From contig CAJNDS010000781.1 of NCBI GenBank assembly GCA_905221605.1, forward strand, positions 1 through 64,000: a stretch of 64,000 nucleotides of DNA. The letters are read 5' to 3'. The position numbers were made by a program, and so were the translations under genes. The notes under the pieces were generated by a model. The model was given only the letters and a program-made list of their open reading frames with translations, searched no databases and was not told the origin of the DNA. This stretch comes from Symbiodinium natans (Eukaryota; Sar; Dinophyceae; Suessiales; Symbiodiniaceae). Positions 1 to 9,314 of the stretch are shown here, one piece after another. The stretch's first letter is position 1. Each line of letters opens with the position of its first letter.

Positions 1-770
1 ATTAAATCATTCATTCAAGTTCTTGCTAAATAAATTCTTACCCACCACGCTCACACGTCAGACTCTCACATATCTATATAGAGATCCCGAAAATACTTGG
101 ATATTTTATTTGTCCGCACTTTTTCAGAGTTTTAACGTATATCTATTTCTACTTAGTAGGCGGGTTTGCCGTCGATGGAATCGACGGGTCCCCTCTAGTA
201 ATTTTCAATTCTATACGTTAATCATGATATATTGTTTTGGCTTGGGTTCTTTTTCTGGGATGCCTCGTAATTGAGGGTGGTGGCGGGTTTTTAAGCACGT
301 CGAGGCGTCTTGGAGAGCTCGAAATTCTTCTTGTTTTTCTGGCTATGGATTCCCTTTCAGTTGTTTGGGCGCACATGCCGCTTGGCCGAGGAATTTCACC
401 TTATATATTCCTTTGCTTGGGTTCACTAGTATCATAATTAATCTGAATGGATCTGTATTAGAAAGATGTACGAAACGCCTTCAATGAGGTCAAATCGTAA
501 GAGTTTCTAATTGATTACCGATAGGACGTTCCGACCTTTGCTCATTTACGACGAATAATTGTGATTTTGTCTGCAAGGAGGTTCTGATGTAGTTCGTTTA
601 TGACCGAGGGTATAATGTTGACCTAGTAATTAACCCCCCCCCCCCTTCAATCAAACCCCCCCAAATAGAGTGGGGGGCCCCTTTGAATAAGGATTCCTTT
701 CCTTAGAGAGAATTAGAGAGGATTAGAGAGAATCATTCAGGATTCCTTTCTTTAGAGAGAATTAGAGAGG
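1..770. other. AT-rich stretch without recognisable gene
   Basis: Short open frames occur on the plus strand (23-274, 237-437), but none shows a domain I recognise, and composition is markedly AT-rich like the rest of 1-8,950. A C-rich run sits near 635-665, followed by short direct repeats of an AGAGAGAATTAGAGAGG type (about 703-770). I see no RNA gene or regulatory site. Confidence 0.5.
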
Positions 771-873
771 ATCAGATCCCTAAACCCTAACCCTAAACCC
801 TAAACCCTTAACCCTAATTCAATAAGACTCCACAAAACCCAAGTAAACCTAAGGCATGAAGCCTATACCTAAT

Positions 874-1104
874 GAAACCATGAAGCGATCATTTGAAGAT
901 TTTTTTCAGACAAGAATTTCCAGGAACTTTATTCGGAGGGGCAAATCTTTCAGGATTATTTCCAGGGCACCGGCCTCCAAAGCTACCCCCTTTGCCAGAA
1001 AGATTTTTTCAATCCTTTAGTAAGGCTCTCAAATAAAAATCAGCAAGTTTCTGAGGAGCTTGGTTTTCAGGTTTCTCTTCGAAATCTGATCGCTTCATGT
1101 TTTC
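874..1104. mobile_element. MITE-like element, copy 1 (231 bp)
   Basis: The ends are inverted repeats of 18 bp with one mismatch: GAAACCATGAAGCGATCA at the left and the complement of GAAAACATGAAGCGATCA at the right. Both flanks carry CTAAT (869-873 and 1,105-1,109), which fits a 5-bp target-site duplication. No coding capacity is visible, so a non-autonomous DNA transposon is the best reading. CTAAT also resembles the CCCTAA-type flanking sequence, so the duplication could be fortuitous. Confidence 0.7.
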
Positions 1105-1317
1105 CTAATTAAATCCTAAACCCTTAACCCTAAGTAAACCCCAGACCCAAAACCCTAAACCCTAAGACTTTAATTGCAGGGGCCCCCGGATTTAGAGACC
1201 ATGCCATACCCTTATCCCTAAACCCTAACCCTAACCCTAAACCCTTAACCCTTAACCCTAATCCAATAAGACTCTACAAAACCCAAGTAAACATAAGGCA
1301 TGAACCCTAAACCTAAT

Positions 1318-1548
1318 GAAACCATGAAGCGATCATTTGAAGATTTTTTTCAGGCAAGAATTTCCAGGAACTTTATTCGGAAGGGCAAATCTTTCAGGAT
1401 TATTTCCAGGGCACCGGCCTCCAAAGCTACCCCCTTTGCCAAAAAGATTTTTTCAATCCTTTAGTAAGGCTCTCAAATAAAAATCAGCAAGTTTCTGAGG
1501 AGTTTGGTTTTCAGGTTTCTCTTCGAAATCTGATCGCTTCATGTTTTC
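1318..1548. mobile_element. MITE-like element, copy 2 (231 bp)
   Basis: It has the same length, inverted ends and CTAAT flanks as the copy at 874-1,104, with only a few substitutions. It probably arose through the tandem duplication of the surrounding unit rather than by independent transposition. Confidence 0.7.
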
Positions 1549-1748
1549 CTAATTAAATCCTAAACCCTAAACCCTTAACCCTGATTAAACCCCAGACCCA
1601 AAACCCTAAGACTTTAATTGCAGGGGCCCCCGGATTTAGAGACCAAGCCATACCCTTATCCCTAAACCCTAACCCTAAACCCTAAACCCTAATTCAACAA
1701 GACTCCACAAAACCCAAGTAAACCTAAGGCATGAACCCTAAACCTAAT

Positions 1749-1800
1749 GAAACCATGAAGCGATCATTTGAAGTTTTTTTCAGGCAGGAATTTCCAGGAA
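1749..1800. mobile_element. MITE-like element, 5' fragment only
   Basis: The left end (GAAACCATGAAGCGATCA) and the following 30 or so bases match the two complete copies. Similarity then stops, so this is a truncated third copy at the edge of the tandem array. Confidence 0.6.
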
Positions 1801-2289
1801 CCATGCCCCGACTGGCGTACTTTATTTCCAGGGCTGTATTATTGCGGTCGGGACACCTGGCGTACTTTAATATTGGGGGCTTTAGTAATACTAGGTTAAT
1901 ATTAAGTTTTCTGGAATGACGATATTTGATTGATGCTTCTGGGCTCTTTCACTTCTTTGGGACTTTTGGAGAACGTATTCGAACTTTCAAATTCAATCAT
2001 ATTGCCCTTGATGGAAGAGGAAGGATTAGTGCCTCCTTTCTATTTTGGAATCATGTATTGGAGTTTGTTGCAACAAGGAGACGTGCTGTGGGCGAGCTTG
2101 TTTATTTGCGGCACTTGGACATTATGGAGCCGATATCATTGTTCGCTTGTCCTCTGCCGGCACATATCAGTCGGAGGCGCTTGGATATGAGCTCATCCCA
2201 TGGGCGTTCTCGAAAGGGGGCGTGTGGAGGTTTCTTACGTATCCGAATGACATAGGAACAACGATGGAGGTTGATTCTGGATAGGGCCA

Positions 2290-4757
2290 TAGTTGTGGGA
2301 TTAGGCGTAGTGCCGCCGAAGTCTTGGGTCATGTGGAGGCCTCTGGAACGCAAGAATTGGGTGAGGATTCGGTTTCAATTATATTGCAAGAATTATTCGG
2401 GGAGGACGTTTCTCTTAGATTCCTTTTGTTGGAGGAGCAGGGCGCGGGGCGTGCCAAGGCGCACTGTCAGCTTCTCTATTGTCCGGTAGATGGTTGTTCT
2501 AGAAGCATCGGTGGAGGCGGGCTTGGGTGGCGTAGCAGTGACGCAATTCGGGCCCATACCGGGGAGTTAGAGGCACGACCATCTCAGCAATGGCTCCGGG
2601 ATCGTAGGCTCGGTTGTTGTAGAGTCTGTGGGTTGATTGTAAGTGTGCAACGTCACGAAGGGGGTCCATTCTCGATATTGGCCCAAGCTCGTCACTACTA
2701 GTACAAGCGAATGTGCCTCGTCAGAGGACCTCTTCCCACTCCCATCTTTACAAGATATTTTCATCCAAGCAGTCTTCACGAAGGAGGTCTATCCGAAGTC
2801 ATTGGTCGCCATGCCGAAAGAGGAGTTCGGTAAATATTTGATTAGAGTATTGTAAACGAACCGATGGGACGCTTTGGGCAACGGATTCGGAATCCGCTGA
2901 GAAGCAGGTTGCGTGTGTTGCTTGGCTTGAGCTATTCATGTTTCCGAAGGTTGTGTTGCGTCAGTTCGGAAGAGATAAGCGACCCCGCTAATCTCTCCAT
3001 TTCTCTCGCACCCTTCTCATCCGCTGTAAATTTAGGGCAAGGACTTCCCTTTGGTTGAAGTACTTCAAGCGAACCGACGCGCTCAGCCTTTTTTTTATAT
3101 ATTTTCGCAGGCCCTAAGCCCGAACAGGCGCAGAGAGATGTTGAATATATGGTCATGTTGGACCGTTCTGGTCAGGCTCTTGAATGTCTTCCAGGACTCG
3201 CGCACCATATCCCAGCGGTACAGCTCAAATTATTAATTCTTTTGATGACGTTAATGCCCAGTGCTATGAATGGCCGTAAGTCTCCTTGGAACTCATCACC
3301 GAGCTCCAAGGAGACTTACGGCCATTCATAGCACTGGGCATTAACGTCATCAAAGGAATTAATGTTCAGATGCTGCAGGGACCCTTGATTGGTCCAGATT
3401 CACTGTACGATGAATGGAATCGGACGAAAGTCGGCGGCCTCGATCAAGCCCTTACCGCCATTGAGATACTCTCCCACAAATATATCTCCCTCCATCTCAT
3501 GAAGCAATGTTTGAGCTTTCCGAAATTGGCGTCTTACACGAAGATTATTCCGAGGCGTCATCTTACGCCGGTTTTGGAGGCCCATAGTAGCCAATTTCGA
3601 GCTACGCTCCAAAGACTCGTCGCGCAACAACTGACGGATAATCAATGGCAGCAGGCTACATTGCCCACGAAATTCGCAAGTCTTGGGCTTAGTGTGGACG
3701 AGCTTCGGATGAGCGGGGGCGTTGTCTACCGGAGTGATTTGACTTTCTTGTAATCCATTCGACAGTTCTATGGTTCCATGATAGGTATTTTGAAAACAAA
3801 CGCCCATGCCCACCATGATCCGGCCGAGACCCATGCTCTGCAGAGCCTCATCTCTTGTCTCCCTAATATTTCCCCGGCACACGGTACCACCTGCCCTAAT
3901 CGCCGCGAATTGGTACAAGTAGCCATTCAGAAAAACAGCGATTGTCTTAGATAAGGATCCTCTACGAGCGACGCGCTTAGGATGGGGTGATGGTTGGCTC
4001 GTCGGAACGCCTAGTATGAATTCAAATATTCTCCTCTCTAATATTATAATCCTTGACTCTCTCTCCTTGTGACTTGGATTGCAAATTCTGATTTCTGGAG
4101 GGCAATGCCCGTTCTGTCATCAAGTCATGGATTCTTTGGGACGTATTTCTATGATATGTATGGCGGGAGGAGCTCGCACTCGCATGCACTACACTCTCCG
4201 CGATTCGATCTATGTGGTCGCGGAACGGGCTGGGATGCGGCCACGGCTTGAGGTTGCGGGTCTTTTGCCAAATGCCGAGGGTAGACGCCCGGCGGATATT
4301 CTCTATATTACTACGCCTCTTCTCCAACAAAATTCATGGCGGAAGTATTCTCGTCTGGCCTTAGATATCGCTTTGGTATCTCCATACGCGACTTCTATTT
4401 TCAACTTGGCCGCATCGGGCTCGGGTAGGGCCGCCACGGCATATGCTGAACGCAAGCGTCGGGATCGTAATACGGAGACGGCCTTCCAGGCTCAGAATAT
4501 GGGTTTTTGAACCGATTTTTGAAACAACTGGTGGTTGCGAGATGGGCGCACGTGGACTCTTGAAGAGTATATGCCAAGAGTGTGGTCGAGCTACGAATTC
4601 TCCTTTGGGGACAACAAAACAAGACCTGAAAATTCGATTTTCGATTGATATTCAGAAGGGACTCTCTTATATCTTGCATAAATGTCGTGCTGCACAGGCG
4701 TCTACGGATGTGGCCCAAGGGGCTATTGGTCGTTTCCTTCAGGAGAATATGTTGTGA
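2290..4757 (+). pseudogene. Decayed LINE-like (non-LTR) retrotransposon, plus strand
   Basis: Three parts of a reverse transcriptase polyprotein of a type I recall from dinoflagellates can be followed through frameshifts and stops. Near 2,480-2,680 there is an N-terminal Cys-rich finger (CPVDGC, then LGCCRVCG). At 2,735-2,855 comes a segment with LPSLQDIF. After a jump, 3,286-3,750 encodes the region behind the catalytic core (GPLIGP, LSFPKLASY, ATLPTKFASLGLS). At 4,079-4,757 the C-terminal region follows (CPFCHQ, RRPADILY, LALDIALVSP, then FEPIFETTGG after a frame change near 4,500). The segment that should carry the catalytic aspartates is missing: only about 430 bp separate the N-terminal and post-catalytic parts, and a large palindrome lies there. 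It cannot encode an active enzyme. Assignment rests on remembered family motifs, not on a search. Confidence 0.75.
3235..3360. repeat. 56-bp palindrome with 14-bp spacer
   Basis: The arms 3,235-3,290 and 3,305-3,360 are reverse complements with a single mismatch, around the spacer 3,291-3,304. The right arm reads in frame as part of the decayed reverse transcriptase (GINVIKGINV), so the left arm is an inverted copy of it. It marks the place where the catalytic part of the gene is missing. Confidence 0.95.
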
Positions 4758-4759
4758 GA

Positions 4760-7440
4760 CTTATGCTTCATTCTTTGAACAGCCCCATGATATTTGATAT
4801 GCTAGGTTCGAATCCCCACGCAGGTGGTGCCGACCCCTGCACAACGACGAAAGGGAAGGGATGATTGTAGCGCCCCGGCGGGAACTCATTCGAGACATTC
4901 TCGAGTTGCCGATTTAGACGTCAAGGCTGCTATTCGTAATGTTTTGGGATGCATAAGTCTTCCCTTTATAAAGAATTTTCGTCTGGTTCGTGTGTGTGCG
5001 TATTGGCTTTGGGATTTCGTTTTCTCGAGATTCCTAGTGAATTGGGGGCGGCGGCGATTTTTTCAATGCACGACTGGGAATCTCGGGATGATGAAATGAT
5101 CTTGTTATTTCATTTTCTTCTACACAATGTTTAATTCGTATTTCTGGGCACATAAGATTCTCGCACGGATGGCAAAACCCTAATTTATCCTATTGGCCCA
5201 TTAATAGTAATCTCTCATATCATCTATTCATTTTGTCCATTATGATTATGGGAGGGAAATGTAACGAATATATAAGGGAATTATTGAAATATATTCTCGA
5301 ATTAAATAAATAAGGTCATCCCCTCATGGGCTCAATATTTTGTCTGATACGTTGAAGTCTTGTGGGATAATTTTTGGAGGATTTAATTGAATGGATTCTT
5401 TTATAAAATCGTTTCGTTGATAATTGTTACGATATTACGAGCTATTCAATATATGGGAGGCATAAATTAAATAATTTTTCTCGAGACAAATGAAATCATC
5501 TTCTCATGGATTCGTTGTTTTTGATTGATACGGAAGCGAGAAATGAAAATTCCGAAAAAAACACCAATTTAGAATATAGATATCCAACCATCCTCAGATG
5601 GTATGGAAGCCTCTTGCGTCCCCAATTAGTTCGATATAAGCTGATCCAAGATGATATGAAACGACATCTATATTCTAAAGTCACCAAATAAGAATTTATT
5701 CAGGAATAGGATTGTCGTGAGGTCATACGGTCATAATCAAGATTTGAAATGATTAGACCATTCCCTGATTTCGAATTTGAATACGTCTTTGATAAATTCT
5801 CTGGGGATGAGATTGAGGATACTTTGGAGGTCTTCCACCAGGAATTACCAATGATAATGAAATATAATCTTGGAGGAAATCCATTCATTATCACCACGTC
5901 CTTTATTTATTTCTGACATCGATTTAAAGATATTCTCTATGATGCAGATTACGATCGAAACTCTTATACCATACGGGCGACATATCCGCCTCAATAAATG
6001 AAAGCGAAATCGAGTTTGTCGACGATGCTTATTCAGGCGGATATATTGCTGATATTATCTAATGATACGAACGACTTCTGCCCGCAAAAATACCAATTAG
6101 AAATAAATATTGATTCCTCATGAATAATTAGAAATTTCCAGAGATTCCAAAGTAATAGGAAGATATAGACGACTTCTACGTCCAAGAATACCCAAGAGTC
6201 GGAATCGAGACCAAATAATCAAATTTCGTGGTCTCCAAGACTCCTCCCCAATTAATGAAATATCCCAGAAAGATGGAAAATAATAGAAGATAACGAAGAC
6301 TCCGAAAAATGAGATATATCAAGGATGAGGATCCAATTATATATAAGATAATACGTGCCCATAAATTCTCATATAGAGGCGTCTCTCAATTAACCCAGAA
6401 ATTAATATGAGAAATCATGATCATCCCATACGAAGGAATCTCCTATAGATCATGAAATCAATTCCATCTTAAATTCAAGGGATTCCTACCAATTTGGATA
6501 TGAATCATTCAGAGATCCTCTTCCCCAATCAAAATTGGATATCAGGAAGGAAATATTCGCATTTGTTGGGGGGTTCGTATTCGCATTCGCGACGATGATG
6601 GATATATCTATGCAAGAGCCATTGCAATACAAACGAAATTCATTCGTATATGTGGAATATTCATTACTTAAAGGATCGATATCTAAATTCTCAATCCTAA
6701 AAATCCTAAATATTGAAATATTGAAGTCTCAGAATCTTGAATCCTAAATCCTAAATCCTAAATCCTAAATCCTAAATCCTAAATCCCTAAATCCCTAATC
6801 CCCTAATCCCAGAAGCCTAAAAATCGTAATCCCGATTATTCGTTCCAATATTTTGGCCACTTTCTAAGTGGAAGTTATTCTCGTTGCAAAATATGGGTTC
6901 CACTCCGATTTCTCCAAGTATAGGCAGCACTTGTTGATTGGTGAGCAATTTCGAGGAGACGTCTCTGAATTCCAGGCTTTGGGAGTCTGAATCGATATTG
7001 GTTATATTATATCTGATGTTATTCGTTTGGTCATTTCGGTGCAAGAGACTTGTGCTTCCAAAAATTCCAATTCATTACGAAATCTTCATTGAGAGAGATG
7101 TATACTCCCAATAGAAATCAAGAGAAATATAAACAATCATCGAATAAGATATATAAAAGAGAAACGAGGCACTTCTGGACTCCTAGGCACGTCCACGATC
7201 CCACCACCACCCCGAATTAGACCCCGGAGAAAAGAAGTGCCCCCAACCAAACGACGCAAACTATCCGATTCGAGGAGGGAGCCCAAAAATGAGATATTTC
7301 TCTCGGTATAGTTCCCAAATACAATCAAGGAAAATACCTCATAAGTAAGTGAGAATATCAGAATTATATATAATGCAATTGTCACGATTCACATGACGGA
7401 ACTTGTGCGCGGGGGTCATCCTGCAAATCATATCGTATCG
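4760..7440. other. AT-rich DNA without identifiable gene
   Basis: No conserved domain is recognisable. One plus-strand open stretch at 5,737-5,916 (containing FPDFEFEYVFDKFSGDE) has protein-like composition but no ATG-to-stop gene structure, and could be another decayed remnant. A short array of CCTAAAT, one base different from the telomere-type CCCTAAA, lies at about 6,743-6,790. I see no RNA gene. Confidence 0.4.
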
Positions 7441-7830
7441 TTAGCTCAAGAATTCTTGGAAGAATCTCGAAATGATTCCTCCATCCGTATCTCCCGATCC
7501 ATAATTGGCCCGACAACGTCCCAACATGATTGAGATTCCCCATTGAATATCTATCGAGATTCGCCCTTTCAATATGGATTTAGCGACGCCCGATTTCCTA
7601 CCCTGATTTCTGTCGCATTCTTGGCACAGGCTTTTCAAAAGGCGATGTGCCCCCTACTCATATCCCCCGGTTATCTCGAATACAATTGGTTCGAAACCAA
7701 ATTATTACGTATGATATGCCTGCAAAATTCCCTTATCTTATCATTTAATTTCTGCATAGATAGCCGCATTCGGGAATTGTCGCCCTATCGCCACCGCCGT
7801 ATACGGAGACACGAACGCGAAATCCAAAAT
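7441..7830 (-). pseudogene. Second decayed copy of the LINE-like C-terminus, minus strand
   Basis: Read on the minus strand, one frame gives the series ILDFAFVSPY, FEPIVFEITGGY, GAHRLLKSLCQECDR and GRISIDIQWGIS. It aligns with the plus-strand copy at about 4,350-4,757 (LALDIALVSPY, FEPIFETTGG, GARGLLKSICQECGR, IRFSIDIQKGLS). Five in-frame stops interrupt it: two adjacent ones where the other copy has two arginines, two more shortly before FGFEP, and one after GGYE. Nothing upstream of about 7,830 aligns. It is a truncated, inactive copy. Confidence 0.75.
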
Positions 7831-7879
7831 TATCTGGGGGAATCTCTGCCACTCGTTCTATTTCAAAAGGGGGGTTGAT

Positions 7880-9310
7880 AATAATGAGATTATATTTTGA
7901 AAATTCCAATTATGGGATCCGTTGGCTGCGTGACTAGCTACTTAGAAGGTTCGTGAATTACAAGAAATTTTGGTCCCCCTTCATCAGGCATATGAATATA
8001 TTTATCATCTTTGCTCGCAGAATAGAATATTAAATAATTCTTTCGAATATTCGATTGTCGCACATATCTAGAATTATTTCAATTATGAAACCCCGATCGT
8101 AGTAGGATCTATGGGTCAATTCTTACGATAATATATTTCTTTCAGAAATATGGGCATACTTCTCTGCAATGGGCCAGAGATAGAAACAAGGGCCCACAAG
8201 ATGCATACGATCATCCTATCCAATTCCTCCAAATGAATTCAGAATTTTGATCAGGATCCCGACGCGCAAGTTGAAGGACTGGCCGATAGTCGTCTAATAT
8301 TGAGCTTTCTAGTGATTCCTTGAGTACGCTAGATAAGAATGAACTAGGGTTTATTTATTTCATAGAGATAAGAGTAGAAACCTATTTTCCTCATCTCGAG
8401 GGAATCCCTTTCTTCTTCATGTTTTTTTCTCTAATCCTCTGATATCTTCCCTTAATTAGGGTGGTGGTAAAAGTATTATCCAATCGTGGCTCATTTCATT
8501 TTAGGACTGATTCTCATGTCATTTATATTTTGGGTTTCTCTCGATTTTCAATTAGAATCACGTCCCAATTCCTAGGACCACAATTCTTTACAAATTGATT
8601 TATCCAAATACAAATTTCCTCGCAACAAATCCTGATATACTTGAGCATACAAATTTTGAATTAGGAAGCCTAATCTTTGAGATTTTCATTAATTGGCACG
8701 ACCGGATTTACTTCAATGATGCTGAAATGAGAAAGAAACCTTATTCCTTCAGGCGTCAAGATTAAAATCTTAAATCCATCTCCGTCGTGAAGTGTTGCAT
8801 TTGTCGGCGTTATTAATGTGCGACTAAGAATTGAGATCGTGGGCTTAGAAGAGATAGATCATTTTTGTAGGCAAAAATCATGGATCAATACGACCATCAT
8901 ATATTGAATTGAATGAGAAAGAAAAATTATTTTATTTCGAACATCCCCACCTTGCTCCTCATTAAAAAGAAAGCGCGCAGATGAGATGTTCAAACAAAGA
9001 CACATTAATTCAAATACGCTTTCTTAGTTTTACTTGAAATTGGGGCTGGACACTCCAGGGAGACTCTGGGGTTGGACACTCCAGGAGAAGGGCTGGGCAT
9101 TCGAGGGAGACTCTGGGGTTGGGCACTCCAATCATTCTTTTTGCGGCCGAGAAAAAAAGAGACATGTGGGGCTACTTTAGAAGCCTTGGGGCCTTGGAGG
9201 AGCAGATGTGGTATCTGCACTGAGTAAAGATCCAAGCAACTCGGTGAGACTACTCGGTGAAATCGGTGAAACATGCATTACCTGAACCCCCCCCTGAACC
9301 CCGAACCCGA
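7880..9310. other. AT-rich DNA grading into GC-richer DNA, no gene seen
   Basis: No gene is recognisable. Composition changes near 8,950. At about 9,045-9,135 a short direct repeat built on GGGAGACTCTGGGGTTGG occurs in two to three imperfect copies, and a small repeat on ACTCGGTGA follows at 9,240-9,265. This marks the edge between the AT-rich island and the gene-bearing part. Confidence 0.5.
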
Positions 9311-9314
9311 AACT

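Larger units (their letters stand above)
774..1810. repeat. Tandem repeat of about 440 bp, two full units and one truncated
   Basis: The landmark AAYAAGACTCYACAAAACC starts at 821, 1,265 and 1,696, giving unit lengths of 444 and 431 bp. Each full unit consists of CCCTAAA-type blocks, a unique MITE-like segment, and a segment ending in GGGGCCCCCGGATTTAGAGACC. The third unit loses similarity soon after 1,800. The near-identity of units one and two indicates recent duplication. Confidence 0.9.

Noticed and set aside
3400-3918. 172-codon minus-strand frame
   Set aside because: It is the antisense of the LINE remnant, whose plus-strand frame carries the family motifs.
1-8950. Organelle or bacterial insertion as source of the AT-rich part
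   Set aside because: No rRNA, tRNA, photosystem or bacterial gene is recognisable, and eukaryote-type LINE remnants and CCCTAA-type blocks are present. An assembly join remains possible.
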